The notes under the pieces: model-generated
What the model saw: the letters and a program-made list of their open reading frames with translations, nothing else
What the model was told of the DNA's origin: nothing
The model's database searches: none
Translations under genes and position numbers: made by a program
Origin: Terrilactibacillus laevilacticus
Lineage (GTDB): Bacteria > Bacillota > Bacilli > Bacillales > Sporolactobacillaceae
DNA: 64,000 bases
Direction of reading: 5' to 3'
NCBI RefSeq assembly: GCF_006517395.1
Contig: NZ_VDCY01000001.1
Coordinates: 620,001-684,000, forward strand
In this document: positions 36,494 to 45,642 of the stretch, in pieces
Position numbering within the stretch: position 1 is the stretch's first letter
How the letters are laid out: each line of letters starts with the position of its first letter

Positions 36494-37329
36494 TCTGATT
36501 CTCCTCCTTTTAATGCATGTAAAACTTGGTTATCCAAATGAAAGACATGTTCAGCTGACGGGAAAACAGATTCTTTAACTTCTCGAATATAATCTAATAT
36601 TCCGTCACGAGAAAGTTTTGAAAGGTCAACATAGGATTTTGCAAATGAAGTCAGTCTATCCATTCCATATTTTAAGACGTCATGATAGACAAGGACTTGT
36701 CCATCTGTATATCGACCTGCACCAATTCCAATGACTGGAATCGTTAATTTTTTTGTAATTAAGGTTCCAATTGGTTCAGGAACACATTCAAGCACAAGTG
36801 CAAATGCACCAGATTCTTCCGCAGCCAAGGCATCTTGAATTAATTTTTCAGCAGATTCTAGACTCTTTCCTTGTACTTTGTATCCTCCCATGGCACCAAC
36901 AGATTGCGGAGTTAAACCAAGATGTGACATGACTGCAACACCGGCATCCGTCAACCTTTTAATCATCTGAAAAACTTCGCCGCTTCCTTCTAATTTAAGA
37001 GCATGTGCCCCGCCGCTTTGAATCAGTTTTCTTGCTGATTGTATCGTATCTGATACGGTTCCATGATACGTTAAAAAGGGCATGTCCGTGACAATGAAAG
37101 TGTCTTGTGCCCCGCGTTTAACAGCTTTTGTATGAAGAATCATTTCATCCAGTGTGACATCAACAGTCGATTCATAGCCATGTACGACCATTCCCACAGA
37201 ATCACCCACGAGGATTAGGTCAATCCCTGCTTCTTCGGCTCCTTTAGCTGACGGATAATCATAAGCCGTCAACATGGCTATTTTCTCATGATTCTTTTTC
37301 ATTTTTTGAAAATGAGTTATTGTCTTCAA
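36490..37329 (-). CDS. panB: Ketopantoate hydroxymethyltransferase
   Basis: First step of pantothenate synthesis: adds a hydroxymethyl group from methylene-tetrahydrofolate to 2-oxoisovalerate. Motifs are MLTAYDYPSA, LILVGDSVGMVVHG, MSHLGLTPQ and IPVIGIGAGRYTDGQVLVYHD. 279 residues, typical. The start is TTG 37327-37329 behind AAGGAGGAAGG. In B. subtilis birA precedes it directly; here about 6 kb intervene, and panB has its own long structured leader. Confidence 0.95.
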   Translation of the reverse strand: MKTITHFQKMKKNHEKIAMLTAYDYPSAKGAEEAGIDLILVGDSVGMVVHGYESTVDVTLDEMILHTKAVKRGAQDTFIVTDMPFLTYHGTVSDTIQSARKLIQSGGAHALKLEGSGEVFQMIKRLTDAGVAVMSHLGLTPQSVGAMGGYKVQGKSLESAEKLIQDALAAEESGAFALVLECVPEPIGTLITKKLTIPVIGIGAGRYTDGQVLVYHDVLKYGMDRLTSFAKSYVDLSKLSRDGILDYIREVKESVFPSAEHVFHLDNQVLHALKGGESE

Positions 37330-37406
37330 TTGTTTTCCTTCCTCCTTGTCATTAAAAAGAGGACTGGTAAAAAAGATTATGACCTCATGTCTCTTAGGTA
37401 AGTCTA

Positions 37407-37556
37407 AAAAAGAAAAAGCCCCACCTTTAACATCTTATCATTTAAGATGATTGGCGAAGACAGAGGTATCCCATTTGACTAAAATATAGCGAAATAATAA
37501 AAACGCTTTTTATTTTATATTCAAATAGGTCTTATTTAAATACCATCCTCTGTCCA
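37407..37556 (-). promoter_or_regulatory. Structured 5' leader of panB with terminator-like hairpin
   Basis: On the minus strand three stacked pairings are visible: GACAGAGG (37547-37554) with CCTCTGTC (37459-37466), CCTATTTGA (37521-37529) with TCAAATGGG (37470-37478), and an inner A/T-rich stem closed by GCG/CGC. Next comes a hairpin CATCTTA/TAAGATG (37431-37449) and then TTTTTCTTTTTT (about 37406-37417). This layout fits a regulated leader; the Rfam pan motif is known upstream of panB in Firmicutes, but I cannot confirm the match. The remaining 37557-37822 shows no gene. Confidence 0.5.
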
Positions 37557-37882
37557 AGTCCATATTTCTGGATCATGGCAGAATATTTGGGTTTGGTTAT
37601 CAAACACGTGGTGCCGCTTCTGTAAATGAATGCAGCCCTTATCCTAACCTGTGTTATTGAATATCATACCCATTCGTAAGTATATAGAAGATAAGGTGAT
37701 TTAGCAATAAGTAGAAATATAACACATTTAAAAATGTTAACACTGAATCAAGACATATTAAACATCATCTTACGGTATTAATGCATTGGTAGCTAAACCT
37801 TTGTGTATTTTTTTATGTATAAATGGTAATCATTGAAATAATCATCTTTTATAAAATTTTGTCTATCGATTTGAGGTTTGTT

Positions 37883-39343
37883 ATGGATAATCAACCAAAA
37901 AAACAAGTGGGAACCAACATTGATGAAAATATAGCGTATTTAAAACATGAACTCGGCGTTGGAAAGAACTTTGATGTTATTCATTTAGATGTTGAGTATG
38001 CTGAAAAGAAAATGGCCATGTTTCTTGTAGATGGATTAGTTAATGATAATCTCCTCCACCTCCTTTTGAAATTCCTCGCAAAAGTAAAAAAAGAAGAGTT
38101 AAAAGGAAATACATTAAAAAAGCTTCTTAGATCAGAAATTCCTCACGTTGAGGTAAGTTCAAATGACAATTTAAATCAAGTTGTCGATATCATATTGACT
38201 GGTCAAACGGCTCTTATCGTTGATGGAATTAACGAAGTTATTTTAATTGATGCGAGGACTTATCCCGTCCGTGGACCGGAAGAACCTGACACAGAAAGAG
38301 TGGTTAGAGGAGCTCGTGATGGATTTGTCGAAACAATCGTATTTAATACTGCTTTAACAAGAAGACGAATTCGCGATCGTACATTAAGAATGGAATTTTT
38401 ACAGCTTGGGCGTCGTTCAAAAACGGACATTGTCATTTGTTATATTGGAGATATCGCGGATCCGGAGATGGTACATAAACTAAAAGACATACTTTCAGAC
38501 ATCGATACAGATGGCCTTCCTATGGCAGAAAAAACGATCGACGAATATATATCGGGGAATTACTGGAACCCATTTCCGGTTGTTCGGTTTACCGAACGTC
38601 CTGATACAACAGCAGCCCATCTATTTGAGGGGCACATCTGCATCTTTGTTGATGGTTCCCCATCTGTCATGATTACGCCAGTCACCTACTGGCATCATCT
38701 GCAACATGCAGAAGAATATCGAAATAAACCTCTAACCGGGGCCTATTTAAGAATGGTGCGATATTTAGCCGTTTTTGGATCAATTTTTATAATGCCTCTA
38801 TGGTATTTATTAAATTTAGAACCTAGTTTAATCCCAGACCGATTTGACTTTATAGGTCCAAATGACAAAGGTCAAATACCCCTTCTACTCCAATTCCTAC
38901 TTGTTGAAGTTGGCATGGATATGTTACGAATGGCGGCGATTCATACCCCTACGGCACTAGCTACCGCCCTTGGACTGGTTGCAGCCTTAATGATTGGGCA
39001 AGTCGCTGTTGAAGTTGGTCTATTTACGAATGAAGTCATCTTGTATTTTTCGATTGCTGCTATCGGAACATTTGCGACACCGAGTTATGAACTCGGCTTG
39101 GCCAATCGGCTCGTGCGTATTGCTTTACTCCTTTCTACAGCCTTGTTTCATACACCGGGTTATGTCATTGCATCAACGATCTTTATTATTCTACTCGCAC
39201 GTATGCAATCCTTTGGTGTTCCATACCTCTGGCCTTTTATACCATTTAACTTCAAGGCTTTTCGAGATGTATTGGTTCGTTCGCCAATCCCGTTAAAAAA
39301 TCGTCGACCACGTGTCCTTAATCCTAAAGACCCAGATCGATAA
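37883..39343 (+). CDS. GerA-type spore germinant receptor subunit A (orphan)
   Basis: A 486-residue inner-membrane receptor subunit of spores. A large N-terminal cytoplasmic part (about 1-285) contains VDIILTGQTALIVDG and VRGAREGF-like VRGARDGFVETI and RTRRIRDRTLRME-like NTALTRRRIRDRTLRM. About five membrane helices follow (about 300-460). I choose ATG 37883 because GAGG lies six bases upstream; the earlier ATG adds an unusual hydrophobic leader. B and C subunit genes, normally in the same operon, are missing: a terminator and a decayed ABC gene follow. Confidence 0.82.
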   Translation: MDNQPKKQVGTNIDENIAYLKHELGVGKNFDVIHLDVEYAEKKMAMFLVDGLVNDNLLHLLLKFLAKVKKEELKGNTLKKLLRSEIPHVEVSSNDNLNQVVDIILTGQTALIVDGINEVILIDARTYPVRGPEEPDTERVVRGARDGFVETIVFNTALTRRRIRDRTLRMEFLQLGRRSKTDIVICYIGDIADPEMVHKLKDILSDIDTDGLPMAEKTIDEYISGNYWNPFPVVRFTERPDTTAAHLFEGHICIFVDGSPSVMITPVTYWHHLQHAEEYRNKPLTGAYLRMVRYLAVFGSIFIMPLWYLLNLEPSLIPDRFDFIGPNDKGQIPLLLQFLLVEVGMDMLRMAAIHTPTALATALGLVAALMIGQVAVEVGLFTNEVILYFSIAAIGTFATPSYELGLANRLVRIALLLSTALFHTPGYVIASTIFIILLARMQSFGVPYLWPFIPFNFKAFRDVLVRSPIPLKNRRPRVLNPKDPDR

Positions 39344-39374
39344 GTAATCTAATATATTTAGGGAATTTTATCCA

Positions 39375-39421
39375 TTAGGTCATTCAAAAAAAAGAGCCTT
39401 ATCGCTTTTTTTTTGAACCTA
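39375..39421 (+). terminator. Terminator after gerA
   Basis: A long stem in which TTAGGT and TTCAAAAAAAAG pair with the reverse-complementary 3' half; the loop is about CTTAT. It is followed by A/G-rich sequence, but the 3' arm itself is a run of nine T. Confidence 0.6.
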
Positions 39422-39451
39422 AGCAAGTATAAAAATAATTTACGCCTTACA

Positions 39452-39476
39452 GGCCCCGCAATCGGCAAGTTTTCTT
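39452..39476 (+). repeat. 25-bp repeat shared with 34271-34295
   Basis: Second copy of the element containing CAATCGGCAAGTTTTCTT; here it lies just upstream of the ABC ATPase relic. Confidence 0.5.
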
Positions 39477-39531
39477 TATCCAATCGTACCCTTCACCCAC
39501 TCACGTTTGAATGTGAGATATTGGTCAACTT

Positions 39532-39717
39532 AAAGTAGAAGAAGCCGTTTTACTTGCGGATCGTGTTATCTTACTTCAGGATGGATCGATTGCCCAAGAT
39601 ATTCAAATACCAATCTCTCGACCTAGACAAAGAAATCATCCCGCCTTCTCACCACTAGTGAATCAAATATTAAATCAAATTTTAGGGCGTCACGACAAAG
39701 ATACCATGATGATTTGA
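39532..39717 (+). pseudogene. C-terminal relic of an SsuB/TauB-type ABC ATPase
   Basis: The frame ending at TGA 39715-39717 reads VEEAVLLADRVILLQDG and SIAQDIQIPISRPRQR, then NQILNQILG. This is the tail of nitrate/sulfonate/taurine ABC ATPases just after the H-loop. No start codon, Walker A, signature or Walker B precedes it, so about three quarters of the gene is lost. The region 39344-39904 holds otherwise only a terminator and the short repeat. Confidence 0.8.
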
Positions 39718-39904
39718 TATGTAAATTTAGCCAACCGTCCCATGAAAGAATGGAACAGGTCGGCTCTTTTTTGTTTTACAGTTCGCTTATCCTTTCTCCT
39801 TATATTTATGAGAAATATATGACATTCTCTTAAGTGAATCCGAATACATTAATAAAAGAGGACAAGTCATCATATATTTCATTAAAATGTTAGGATGATT
39901 TCAT

Positions 39905-40546
39905 TTGAAAAGGCATAATACGATTTACGTATTGAGTTATTTATCGAAAAAATACATACTGATTTTTATAGGCGCCGTCATTCAAGGTTTTTCTATGGGT
40001 GTTTTTTTATTTCCTAATGCGATCCCAACGGGTGGGGCTGCTGGATTAACCGTATTGCTTAATTATTGGATTCATTTACCTCTTAGTGTGACATTATGGA
40101 TATTGAACTCATCTGTTCTATTATTCGCCTATCAATATTTAGGTGGTGGATATGTTGTTGGAACCCTTTTTGGTATTACAGTAACATCTGTTTCCATCGA
40201 TGTCTTTGGAAAACTTTTGGTCACGCCTTTTTCTAACGTGTGGATTGACGTGTTCTTCGGTTCGATATTTTTCGGTATTGGTATTTCCTTCCTATTGAGA
40301 CAAGGGATTTCCAATGGAGGAATCGGCGTCATCGCTTATATTATATCGAGGTATCGACATGTTGACCCTGGAAAACCGATGTTTTGGATTAATGGCATTA
40401 TTTTTGTTATTACGGCTTATGTGATCGATTGGCAAATTGTTATACAAGCCATTCTCTGTCAATGGATTTCCACAAAAATTATTAATTGGTTATATAATCT
40501 TTCTATTGAAGCAAAGGTACCTTCATTAGCTTGGCGAAAAAAATAA
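39905..40546 (+). CDS. YitT-family (DUF161) membrane protein lacking the DUF2179 domain
   Basis: 213 residues with about six membrane helices: FIGAVIQGFSMGVFLFPN in the first, then GGAAGLTVLLN, LGGGYVVGTLFG and GISNGGIGVIAYIISR, the repeated Gly-rich motifs of the family. It ends at SLAWRKK, where full-length homologues (for example 49247-50116) continue into a soluble DUF2179 domain. The start is TTG with AGGATG upstream. A deleted relative with the same first and last residues lies at 42154-42369. Function is unknown. Confidence 0.75.
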   Translation: MKRHNTIYVLSYLSKKYILIFIGAVIQGFSMGVFLFPNAIPTGGAAGLTVLLNYWIHLPLSVTLWILNSSVLLFAYQYLGGGYVVGTLFGITVTSVSIDVFGKLLVTPFSNVWIDVFFGSIFFGIGISFLLRQGISNGGIGVIAYIISRYRHVDPGKPMFWINGIIFVITAYVIDWQIVIQAILCQWISTKIINWLYNLSIEAKVPSLAWRKK

Positions 40547-40587
40547 CCACCTCACGAGTAGGGTTGTCTAAACATCTCCATAGTCGT

Positions 40588-41871
40588 TTATCGACCTCCA
40601 ACTGGCTCTAAAATCGTCCTATTTTTCTCTTTTTTGCCTCTTTTTCCTCTTTCATTTTTACCTGTTTGTTCTTGTTCGTTATCCTTGACACGGATCAAAA
40701 ACAAAGCAAGTACGCCCACTAAAAAAGTAAATCCAGCAATGGATAAAAACATTCCCATTCTGGACCATGAGATTAACCAACCAAAAACAGGCGGACCAAC
40801 AGCTACACCAAGAAACCGAACAGATCCGTAAAGGGATGTGACAAAACCTCTTCTCTCTTTTCCTACGGCTCCAGTAATAAAACTATTGATACACGGAAGA
40901 ATTAAACCAGTTCCCACACTGCTTATCACGAGCACCGATATAAATGGAACTATGTTTTTAAAAAAGGCTAATGAACCATAAGAAATTGTTACAAAAATAA
41001 AACCTAAGATGATCAGTTTTTTCATCAACTTCTGATTTTCACCAATTTTACTTCCTGTAATATAAGAAGTCGAACACATCACTAATAGCGGGATGGCTAG
41101 GACAAGCCCTTTTATAACACCATCAATACGATATGTTTTTTCTAAAGTATCAGATAAATAAAAAAGGATTCCAAACAAAGTGAATAAACAGGTTGCTCCA
41201 GCAAGGTAAGCTGTAAGAAGCCATTTTCCTTCTTGTTTAAAGACACTTAATAATCCTTTAACGTATTGGCCAAATTTTGGTGCTTCTTTCTTCTTCTTTT
41301 TTTCCTTTATAAAAATCCATGTAAGAATAATGGATACAAGAACGACAGCAGGAAAGGCAAAGAAGACCCCATACCAGACAATTAATGCAACTAAAGATCC
41401 TAAGATAGGTGATAAAACCTTACCAAAACCATTTGATGCTTCGACCAGTCCAAGGACTCTGCTTTCTTCAGATCCTTTAAATAGATCTCCTGTTAAAGCC
41501 ATGGCTATCGGTGCTGTTCCTGATGCACCAATTCCTTGAAGAGTTCGTCCAACGATGATCCATATATAGGCATTTGAAAATATAGCTGCAGCAAAGCCTG
41601 CCAATATTCCTCCTAATCCATATAGCATTAAGGATGGAATAATAACCGCTTTTCGGGAGAAACGGTCTGATAAGTATCCAAGGATAGGGATAGAAATGGC
41701 TGCTACAGCAGAAAAGGCTGTTATTGTTAAACTGGTTTGAAATGAACTGAGTTTTAATTCAGATTGCATTTTTGGCAATATTGGAATGAGCATGGAATTC
41801 CCTAAAGTCATGATTAATGGGATAGATCCAATCGCTGCGACCACCATTGCCGAAGTTTTTTTATTAGTCAT
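40588..41871 (-). CDS. MFS drug/metabolite exporter (DHA1 type), paralogue of 13088-14293
   Basis: A 427-residue twelve-helix facilitator with [17 protein letters not shown] (motif A) and [13 protein letters not shown]. The first helix reads [19 protein letters not shown], nearly the same as the other exporter in the window. The C-terminus is a long basic cytoplasmic tail ([14 protein letters not shown]). I choose ATG 41871 with GGAGG ten bases upstream; the longer ORF starts inside the upstream region. It is flanked on both sides by related YitT genes. Substrate unknown. Confidence 0.83.
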   Translation of the reverse strand: MTNKKTSAMVVAAIGSIPLIMTLGNSMLIPILPKMQSELKLSSFQTSLTITAFSAVAAISIPILGYLSDRFSRKAVIIPSLMLYGLGGILAGFAAAIFSNAYIWIIVGRTLQGIGASGTAPIAMALTGDLFKGSEESRVLGLVEASNGFGKVLSPILGSLVALIVWYGVFFAFPAVVLVSIILTWIFIKEKKKKKEAPKFGQYVKGLLSVFKQEGKWLLTAYLAGATCLFTLFGILFYLSDTLEKTYRIDGVIKGLVLAIPLLVMCSTSYITGSKIGENQKLMKKLIILGFIFVTISYGSLAFFKNIVPFISVLVISSVGTGLILPCINSFITGAVGKERRGFVTSLYGSVRFLGVAVGPPVFGWLISWSRMGMFLSIAGFTFLVGVLALFLIRVKDNEQEQTGKNERGKRGKKEKNRTILEPVGGR

Positions 41872-42153
41872 GATAAATGGTCCTCCACATAAACTATTCT
41901 CCATGTTAGATTATCCCTTGTGTGAAAACTTATTCAGTGATTAAAATGGTAAGATTTTTCTTTTTGTCATCGGATCATGTAGAATACCTGGGTTTCGTCT
42001 TTTGATCATAAATCACATATTTAGAGAGGTTGTTTTCGCAACAACTAGCCTCGACTTCTTTGAAAAAGTCATTAGGTATCATAACTTATTAACGGAAGCA
42101 TACATTAGAATAAGTTGGACAAATACATATATTTGAAAATTAAGGTGATTTAT

Positions 42154-42369
42154 TTGCGTACAAGTTTAATGACTCGTTTCCACCTCTATTGTATACGGGC
42201 AACCTTCATTATATTGGGCGCTGTTATACAAAGTTTTGCCATGGGAGTATTTCTATTTCCAAATTCGACTCCTTCGGGTGGTGCTGGTGGACTAACAAAA
42301 ATAGTCAGCGTATCGTTTAATTTCTCCTTACCCACTTTCATTCCTTTTTTTGCTTGGCGTAAAAAATAA
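42154..42369 (+). pseudogene. Internally deleted YitT-family gene
   Basis: 71 codons. After TTG 42154 (preceded by AAGGTGAT) comes ILGAVIQSFAMGVFLFPN and STPSGGAGGLT, matching the first helix and motif of 39905-40546. The frame then jumps to a tail ending FFAWRKK, matching that protein's SLAWRKK. About 130 central residues are missing. The reading frame is open, so a small one-helix product might still be made, but I call it a pseudogene. Confidence 0.75.
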
Positions 42370-42394
42370 GGATGAATTAATTCATCCTTATTTT
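42363..42394 (+). terminator. Palindromic terminator of the deleted YitT gene
   Basis: A perfect palindrome built on AAAATAAGGATGAATT and its reverse complement, overlapping the stop codon and ending in TTTT. Confidence 0.75.
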
Positions 42395-42529
42395 CCCTAA
42401 TTTCTCGTTTTCCGTTTTTTTCAGTCTCCATCTTAACTATCACAACATAAATGAGGTAAACAGATTTATGAAGTATAAAGAAAGTTTTTAAGGAGAAAAT
42501 ACCCCTTATTCACATTAAGGAGTAGAGTC

Positions 42530-42916
42530 ATGAAGTTATTTATAGAACACATATTAGATCATATTGAACAAATAGGAAAAAGAAATGAATTTACAGTTTC
42601 TCTTTCTAGCACAAAAAATGAAGATAATTATTTACGGGGCGTCCTACAATTTTTTGATGATATGTTTAATGTTCACTACGTTGTCTTTTTCAGTTATCCA
42701 GATGAACAACCTAACCTCAACTATATTTTCTGGCTTCTTGATAAAAAGGGAAATGAGCAAACCATACAAAAAGATGGATCTAAAGAAAAAATGCTTGATG
42801 TTGTAAAAAAGTTAGCTATTAAAGAAGTCCATGTTAATCTTGCTAAAGGCAAGGATATTCGTAAACTTTTTAAAGAGTTAGAAAATGTCATGGCGAATGA
42901 AAAGAAAGAGTGCTAA
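42530..42916 (+). CDS. Conserved-looking cytosolic protein, function unknown
   Basis: 128 residues, with alternating helical and strand-like stretches (NYLRGVLQFFDDMFNVHYVV and NLNYIFWLLDKKGNEQ), a basic C-terminus and no signal peptide or membrane helix. The start is ATG behind AAGGAGTAG with ideal spacing, which supports expression. I do not recognise the family. It is monocistronic, convergent with yqhV. Confidence 0.55.
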   Translation: MKLFIEHILDHIEQIGKRNEFTVSLSSTKNEDNYLRGVLQFFDDMFNVHYVVFFSYPDEQPNLNYIFWLLDKKGNEQTIQKDGSKEKMLDVVKKLAIKEVHVNLAKGKDIRKLFKELENVMANEKKEC

Positions 42917-42983
42917 AAGATGGAACAGTTTCTTTTTTTAAACAAAGAGAGTTTCGGTATGTAGTAAGAAGAGTCAAATAATT

Positions 42984-43259
42984 TCAACCACTTCTTACTC
43001 CATAAAGGATTAAAGCTATTCCTGTAAAAATCCATAAAATTTTAATAAAAGAGATTTTATCAGCTATCCCAATAAGTCCAATGGATGTTGTTGCTATGAG
43101 AATCAGCGGACCAACGATGGCTAAGGAGCTATTTATAACAAGTGCTTTATCTATTTGATTGACCTTTAACATAAGAATGGCTGCTATAATTTCAATACTA
43201 CCTGATAGAAGTCTTAAAGTGGCCATACCTAATACTGCTTTCTCAAATAATAAAAACAT
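42984..43259 (-). CDS. yqhV: YqhV family (DUF2619) membrane protein
   Basis: 91 residues with three membrane helices. GMATLRLLSGSIEIIAAILML, NSSLAIVGPLILI and the C-terminal LWIFTGIALILYGV follow B. subtilis YqhV (about 93 residues). In Bacillus yqhV lies near the spoIIIA operon, and its role is unknown. I choose ATG 43259 with GGAGGAG upstream, which removes ten extra residues. A nine-base inverted repeat (42963-42971 and 42991-42999) spans the stop but has no T-run. Confidence 0.75.
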   Translation of the reverse strand: MFLLFEKAVLGMATLRLLSGSIEIIAAILMLKVNQIDKALVINSSLAIVGPLILIATTSIGLIGIADKISFIKILWIFTGIALILYGVRSG

Positions 43260-43389
43260 AAGTTTGCTCCTCCATTTTCTGAATGTCATTCTATTATATG
43301 TAGGATTTGGATTTATAGGACAGGTTTTTCATATGAAATATAGCACGAATTGGTTAAAATTATGGGATATATCCTACATAAAGTGAAAA

Positions 43390-43416
43390 AAAGAGGGTTC
43401 TTTACCTTCCCTCTTT
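43390..43416 (-). terminator. Terminator of the ypjD-birA operon
   Basis: On the minus strand AAAGAGGG pairs with CCCTCTTT and is followed by a T-run, ten bases after the birA stop. It shows that transcription ends before panB here. Confidence 0.82.
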
Positions 43417-43425
43417 GATTTAGCC

Positions 43426-44418
43426 TTATTCTATTTCGATGTCCGCGGAATAAATTTTGTGAATAGAACCCTGATCATCTTCTAGTAAAAGCGCACCTTC
43501 TTCATCTATCCCCTTAGCGAGACCAGTTAAAACTTTTCCATTAAATAATCGAGCATTGATCCGTTTACCAATACTCACAGCATGGCTCTCCCACATCCAT
43601 TTAATGACCGAAAATCCTTCTTCTAAATATCGCAAATAAAGCTCTTCAAAATAGAAAAGGATCGTTTGAACAATTAATGACATATCATGTTCTTTTCCAG
43701 TTAATGTTTTTAACGATGTGGCCACGTGACGTATTTCTTCTGGAAAATCATTTTTATTGGCATTGATATTCATCCCCATACCAATAATGACAGCTTTAAC
43801 GTTTGTCCCTTCAGTTTGCATTTCCGTTAAAATACCCACTATTTTTTTCCCCATGACAAGGATATCATTTGGCCATTTAATATCTGTTTGAATACCCGTT
43901 ACTTCCGTAATAGCTTTATAAACGGCGACTGCAGCAATAAGTGTTAGTTGAGGAATCCTATTAATGGACAGTTTAGGTCGTAAAATTAAACTCATCGCAA
44001 TCCCTTTTCCTTTCGGCATAGACCAGGTACGTCCGAGTCTGCCGCGTCCAGTCATTTGATGACTCGTAATGACCAATGTGCCATGTGGTGCCCCATCCTC
44101 CGCTAAATGTTGAGTCTCTTTTTGAGTCGATCCGATGGAATCAAAATAGATCAAATGTTGTCCTAACTCTTTCGTTTTTAAGCCAACTAGAATTCGAGCT
44201 TCACTTAATTCATTTGGTGTTGAAAGAAGTCGGTATCCCTTCTTTTGAATGGCTTCAATCTTGAAACCTTCTGATTCTAGTTCTTTAATATGTTTCCAAA
44301 CGGCTGTCCTAGAACAGCCAAGGACATCACAAATTTTTTGCCCAGACAAGTGAATATCAGGATGTTTTAACAACATGTCTAGAATTTTATGTTTTGTTTT
44401 TTTCATTGTAAGAGCCAT
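43426..44418 (-). CDS. birA: Bifunctional biotin-protein ligase and biotin repressor
   Basis: 330 residues. An N-terminal helix-turn-helix (HLSGQKICDVLGCSRTAVWKHIKELE) binds the biotin operator. The ligase core has TGRGRLGRTW (biotinyl-AMP loop), KWPNDILV and GMGMNINAN. It attaches biotin to acetyl-CoA and pyruvate carboxylases and represses biotin genes when no acceptor is free. It overlaps cca by 16 bases; the start is the first ATG with AGGAGG 11 bases upstream, though the ATG four codons later is possible. Confidence 0.94.
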   Translation of the reverse strand: MALTMKKTKHKILDMLLKHPDIHLSGQKICDVLGCSRTAVWKHIKELESEGFKIEAIQKKGYRLLSTPNELSEARILVGLKTKELGQHLIYFDSIGSTQKETQHLAEDGAPHGTLVITSHQMTGRGRLGRTWSMPKGKGIAMSLILRPKLSINRIPQLTLIAAVAVYKAITEVTGIQTDIKWPNDILVMGKKIVGILTEMQTEGTNVKAVIIGMGMNINANKNDFPEEIRHVATSLKTLTGKEHDMSLIVQTILFYFEELYLRYLEEGFSVIKWMWESHAVSIGKRINARLFNGKVLTGLAKGIDEEGALLLEDDQGSIHKIYSADIEIE

Positions 44419-45584
44419 TGTTTGATGTCCTCCTTTCTATTTATCAGTTGACCCGACAGAATAAGTTTTTCGATTTGTTCAAGCTTTTGTGCGATCCAAG
44501 GTCCGCTTTCTTTGTTCAACCACTCTATAAGATCATGACCTGAAACAGAGACATCTTGACGATGATGTATAGGCATCCTCTTCCATAATTGATGAATCTG
44601 TTGGTCTTGCATTGAATAATGAGAATAAAAGACATAGTTTAATCGTTCGATGGCAAGGGCTTGTTCTAGTCCGCTTTGATACAAAGAATAAATATCCCAT
44701 GGTTTTTGAGCTTGCTCTTGAAAAACTGACTTTAATGTAATCATCGCTTTCCTTAAAGAACTGGACATTTTCCATTTATAACAAAATTCTCGAATATCTA
44801 TTTTAAGAGCCAATAAAAAAGCACACCAATGTTCAGCATCACTTTGAAGCATGATAAGTTTTCGTTTACTGTGATTGAGAATGTCCTCTCCTTTATTCTT
44901 ACAGAGTAAAAGATGTTCATGACAATTTGTTTCAACGAGATATTGTAATGCTTTTGATACTGCTTGTCCATGAAGGAGTTTAGTCATTTCTTGAGACACT
45001 CGTTCTATGGATACTTTGGACAACAATGGAGATGTTTCATTAAAGGCTTGCCTTTCAAGACTTCCAAGCGTAAAATCCAATTGGCTTAGAAAACGCAATC
45101 CACGTAATAAGCGTAGAGGATCTTCTTGAATTCGATCTAATGGGTTTCCTACCATTCGAATTTGTTTTAATTGACAATCTTTTTTTCCCCCATAGGGATC
45201 AATGAGAACCCCTTCCTTATCTATTGCCATTGCATTCATGGTAAAATCCCGACGTTTTAAATCTTCTTGAATGGAGGAAACAAAGGTCACGGTATTGGGA
45301 TGCCTAAAATCACGATACTCAGATTCAGATCGAAAAGTCGTCACTTCATACCCTTCTCCTTGATAAATAACAAGAACAGTCCCATGTTCAATTCCCACAG
45401 GGACTGTTTTCGGAAATAGGTTTTGAACGATGTCAGGGGTAGCAGACGTTGTAATATCAATATCATGAACAGGCAAGCCGAGAAAAGCATTCCTGACTGC
45501 TCCGCCGACGACATAGGCATCATAACCATGATCATTTAATTGATTTAAAATTGGTATGACTTTAGGAAAAGGAAATTGCAACAC
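44403..45584 (-). CDS. cca: CCA-adding tRNA nucleotidyltransferase
   Basis: A 393-residue class II enzyme that builds or repairs the 3' CCA of tRNA. The nucleotidyltransferase head has VVGGAVRNAFLGLPVHDIDI (catalytic carboxylates in DID), then RRDFTMNAMA and EDPLRLLRGLRF. The C-terminal half is the helical tRNA-binding body. Gene order bshA-cca-birA is the Bacillus one. The start is ATG after GGTGTTG, with a weak ribosome binding site (AGAGGTGGCAGG further upstream). Confidence 0.94.
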   Translation of the reverse strand: MLQFPFPKVIPILNQLNDHGYDAYVVGGAVRNAFLGLPVHDIDITTSATPDIVQNLFPKTVPVGIEHGTVLVIYQGEGYEVTTFRSESEYRDFRHPNTVTFVSSIQEDLKRRDFTMNAMAIDKEGVLIDPYGGKKDCQLKQIRMVGNPLDRIQEDPLRLLRGLRFLSQLDFTLGSLERQAFNETSPLLSKVSIERVSQEMTKLLHGQAVSKALQYLVETNCHEHLLLCKNKGEDILNHSKRKLIMLQSDAEHWCAFLLALKIDIREFCYKWKMSSSLRKAMITLKSVFQEQAQKPWDIYSLYQSGLEQALAIERLNYVFYSHYSMQDQQIHQLWKRMPIHHRQDVSVSGHDLIEWLNKESGPWIAQKLEQIEKLILSGQLINRKEDIKQWLLQ

Positions 45585-45642
45585 CTGCCACCTCTTTATC
45601 TATTGTTTAACCGGGTAGATCATTTATTATACTTAAATCTAT

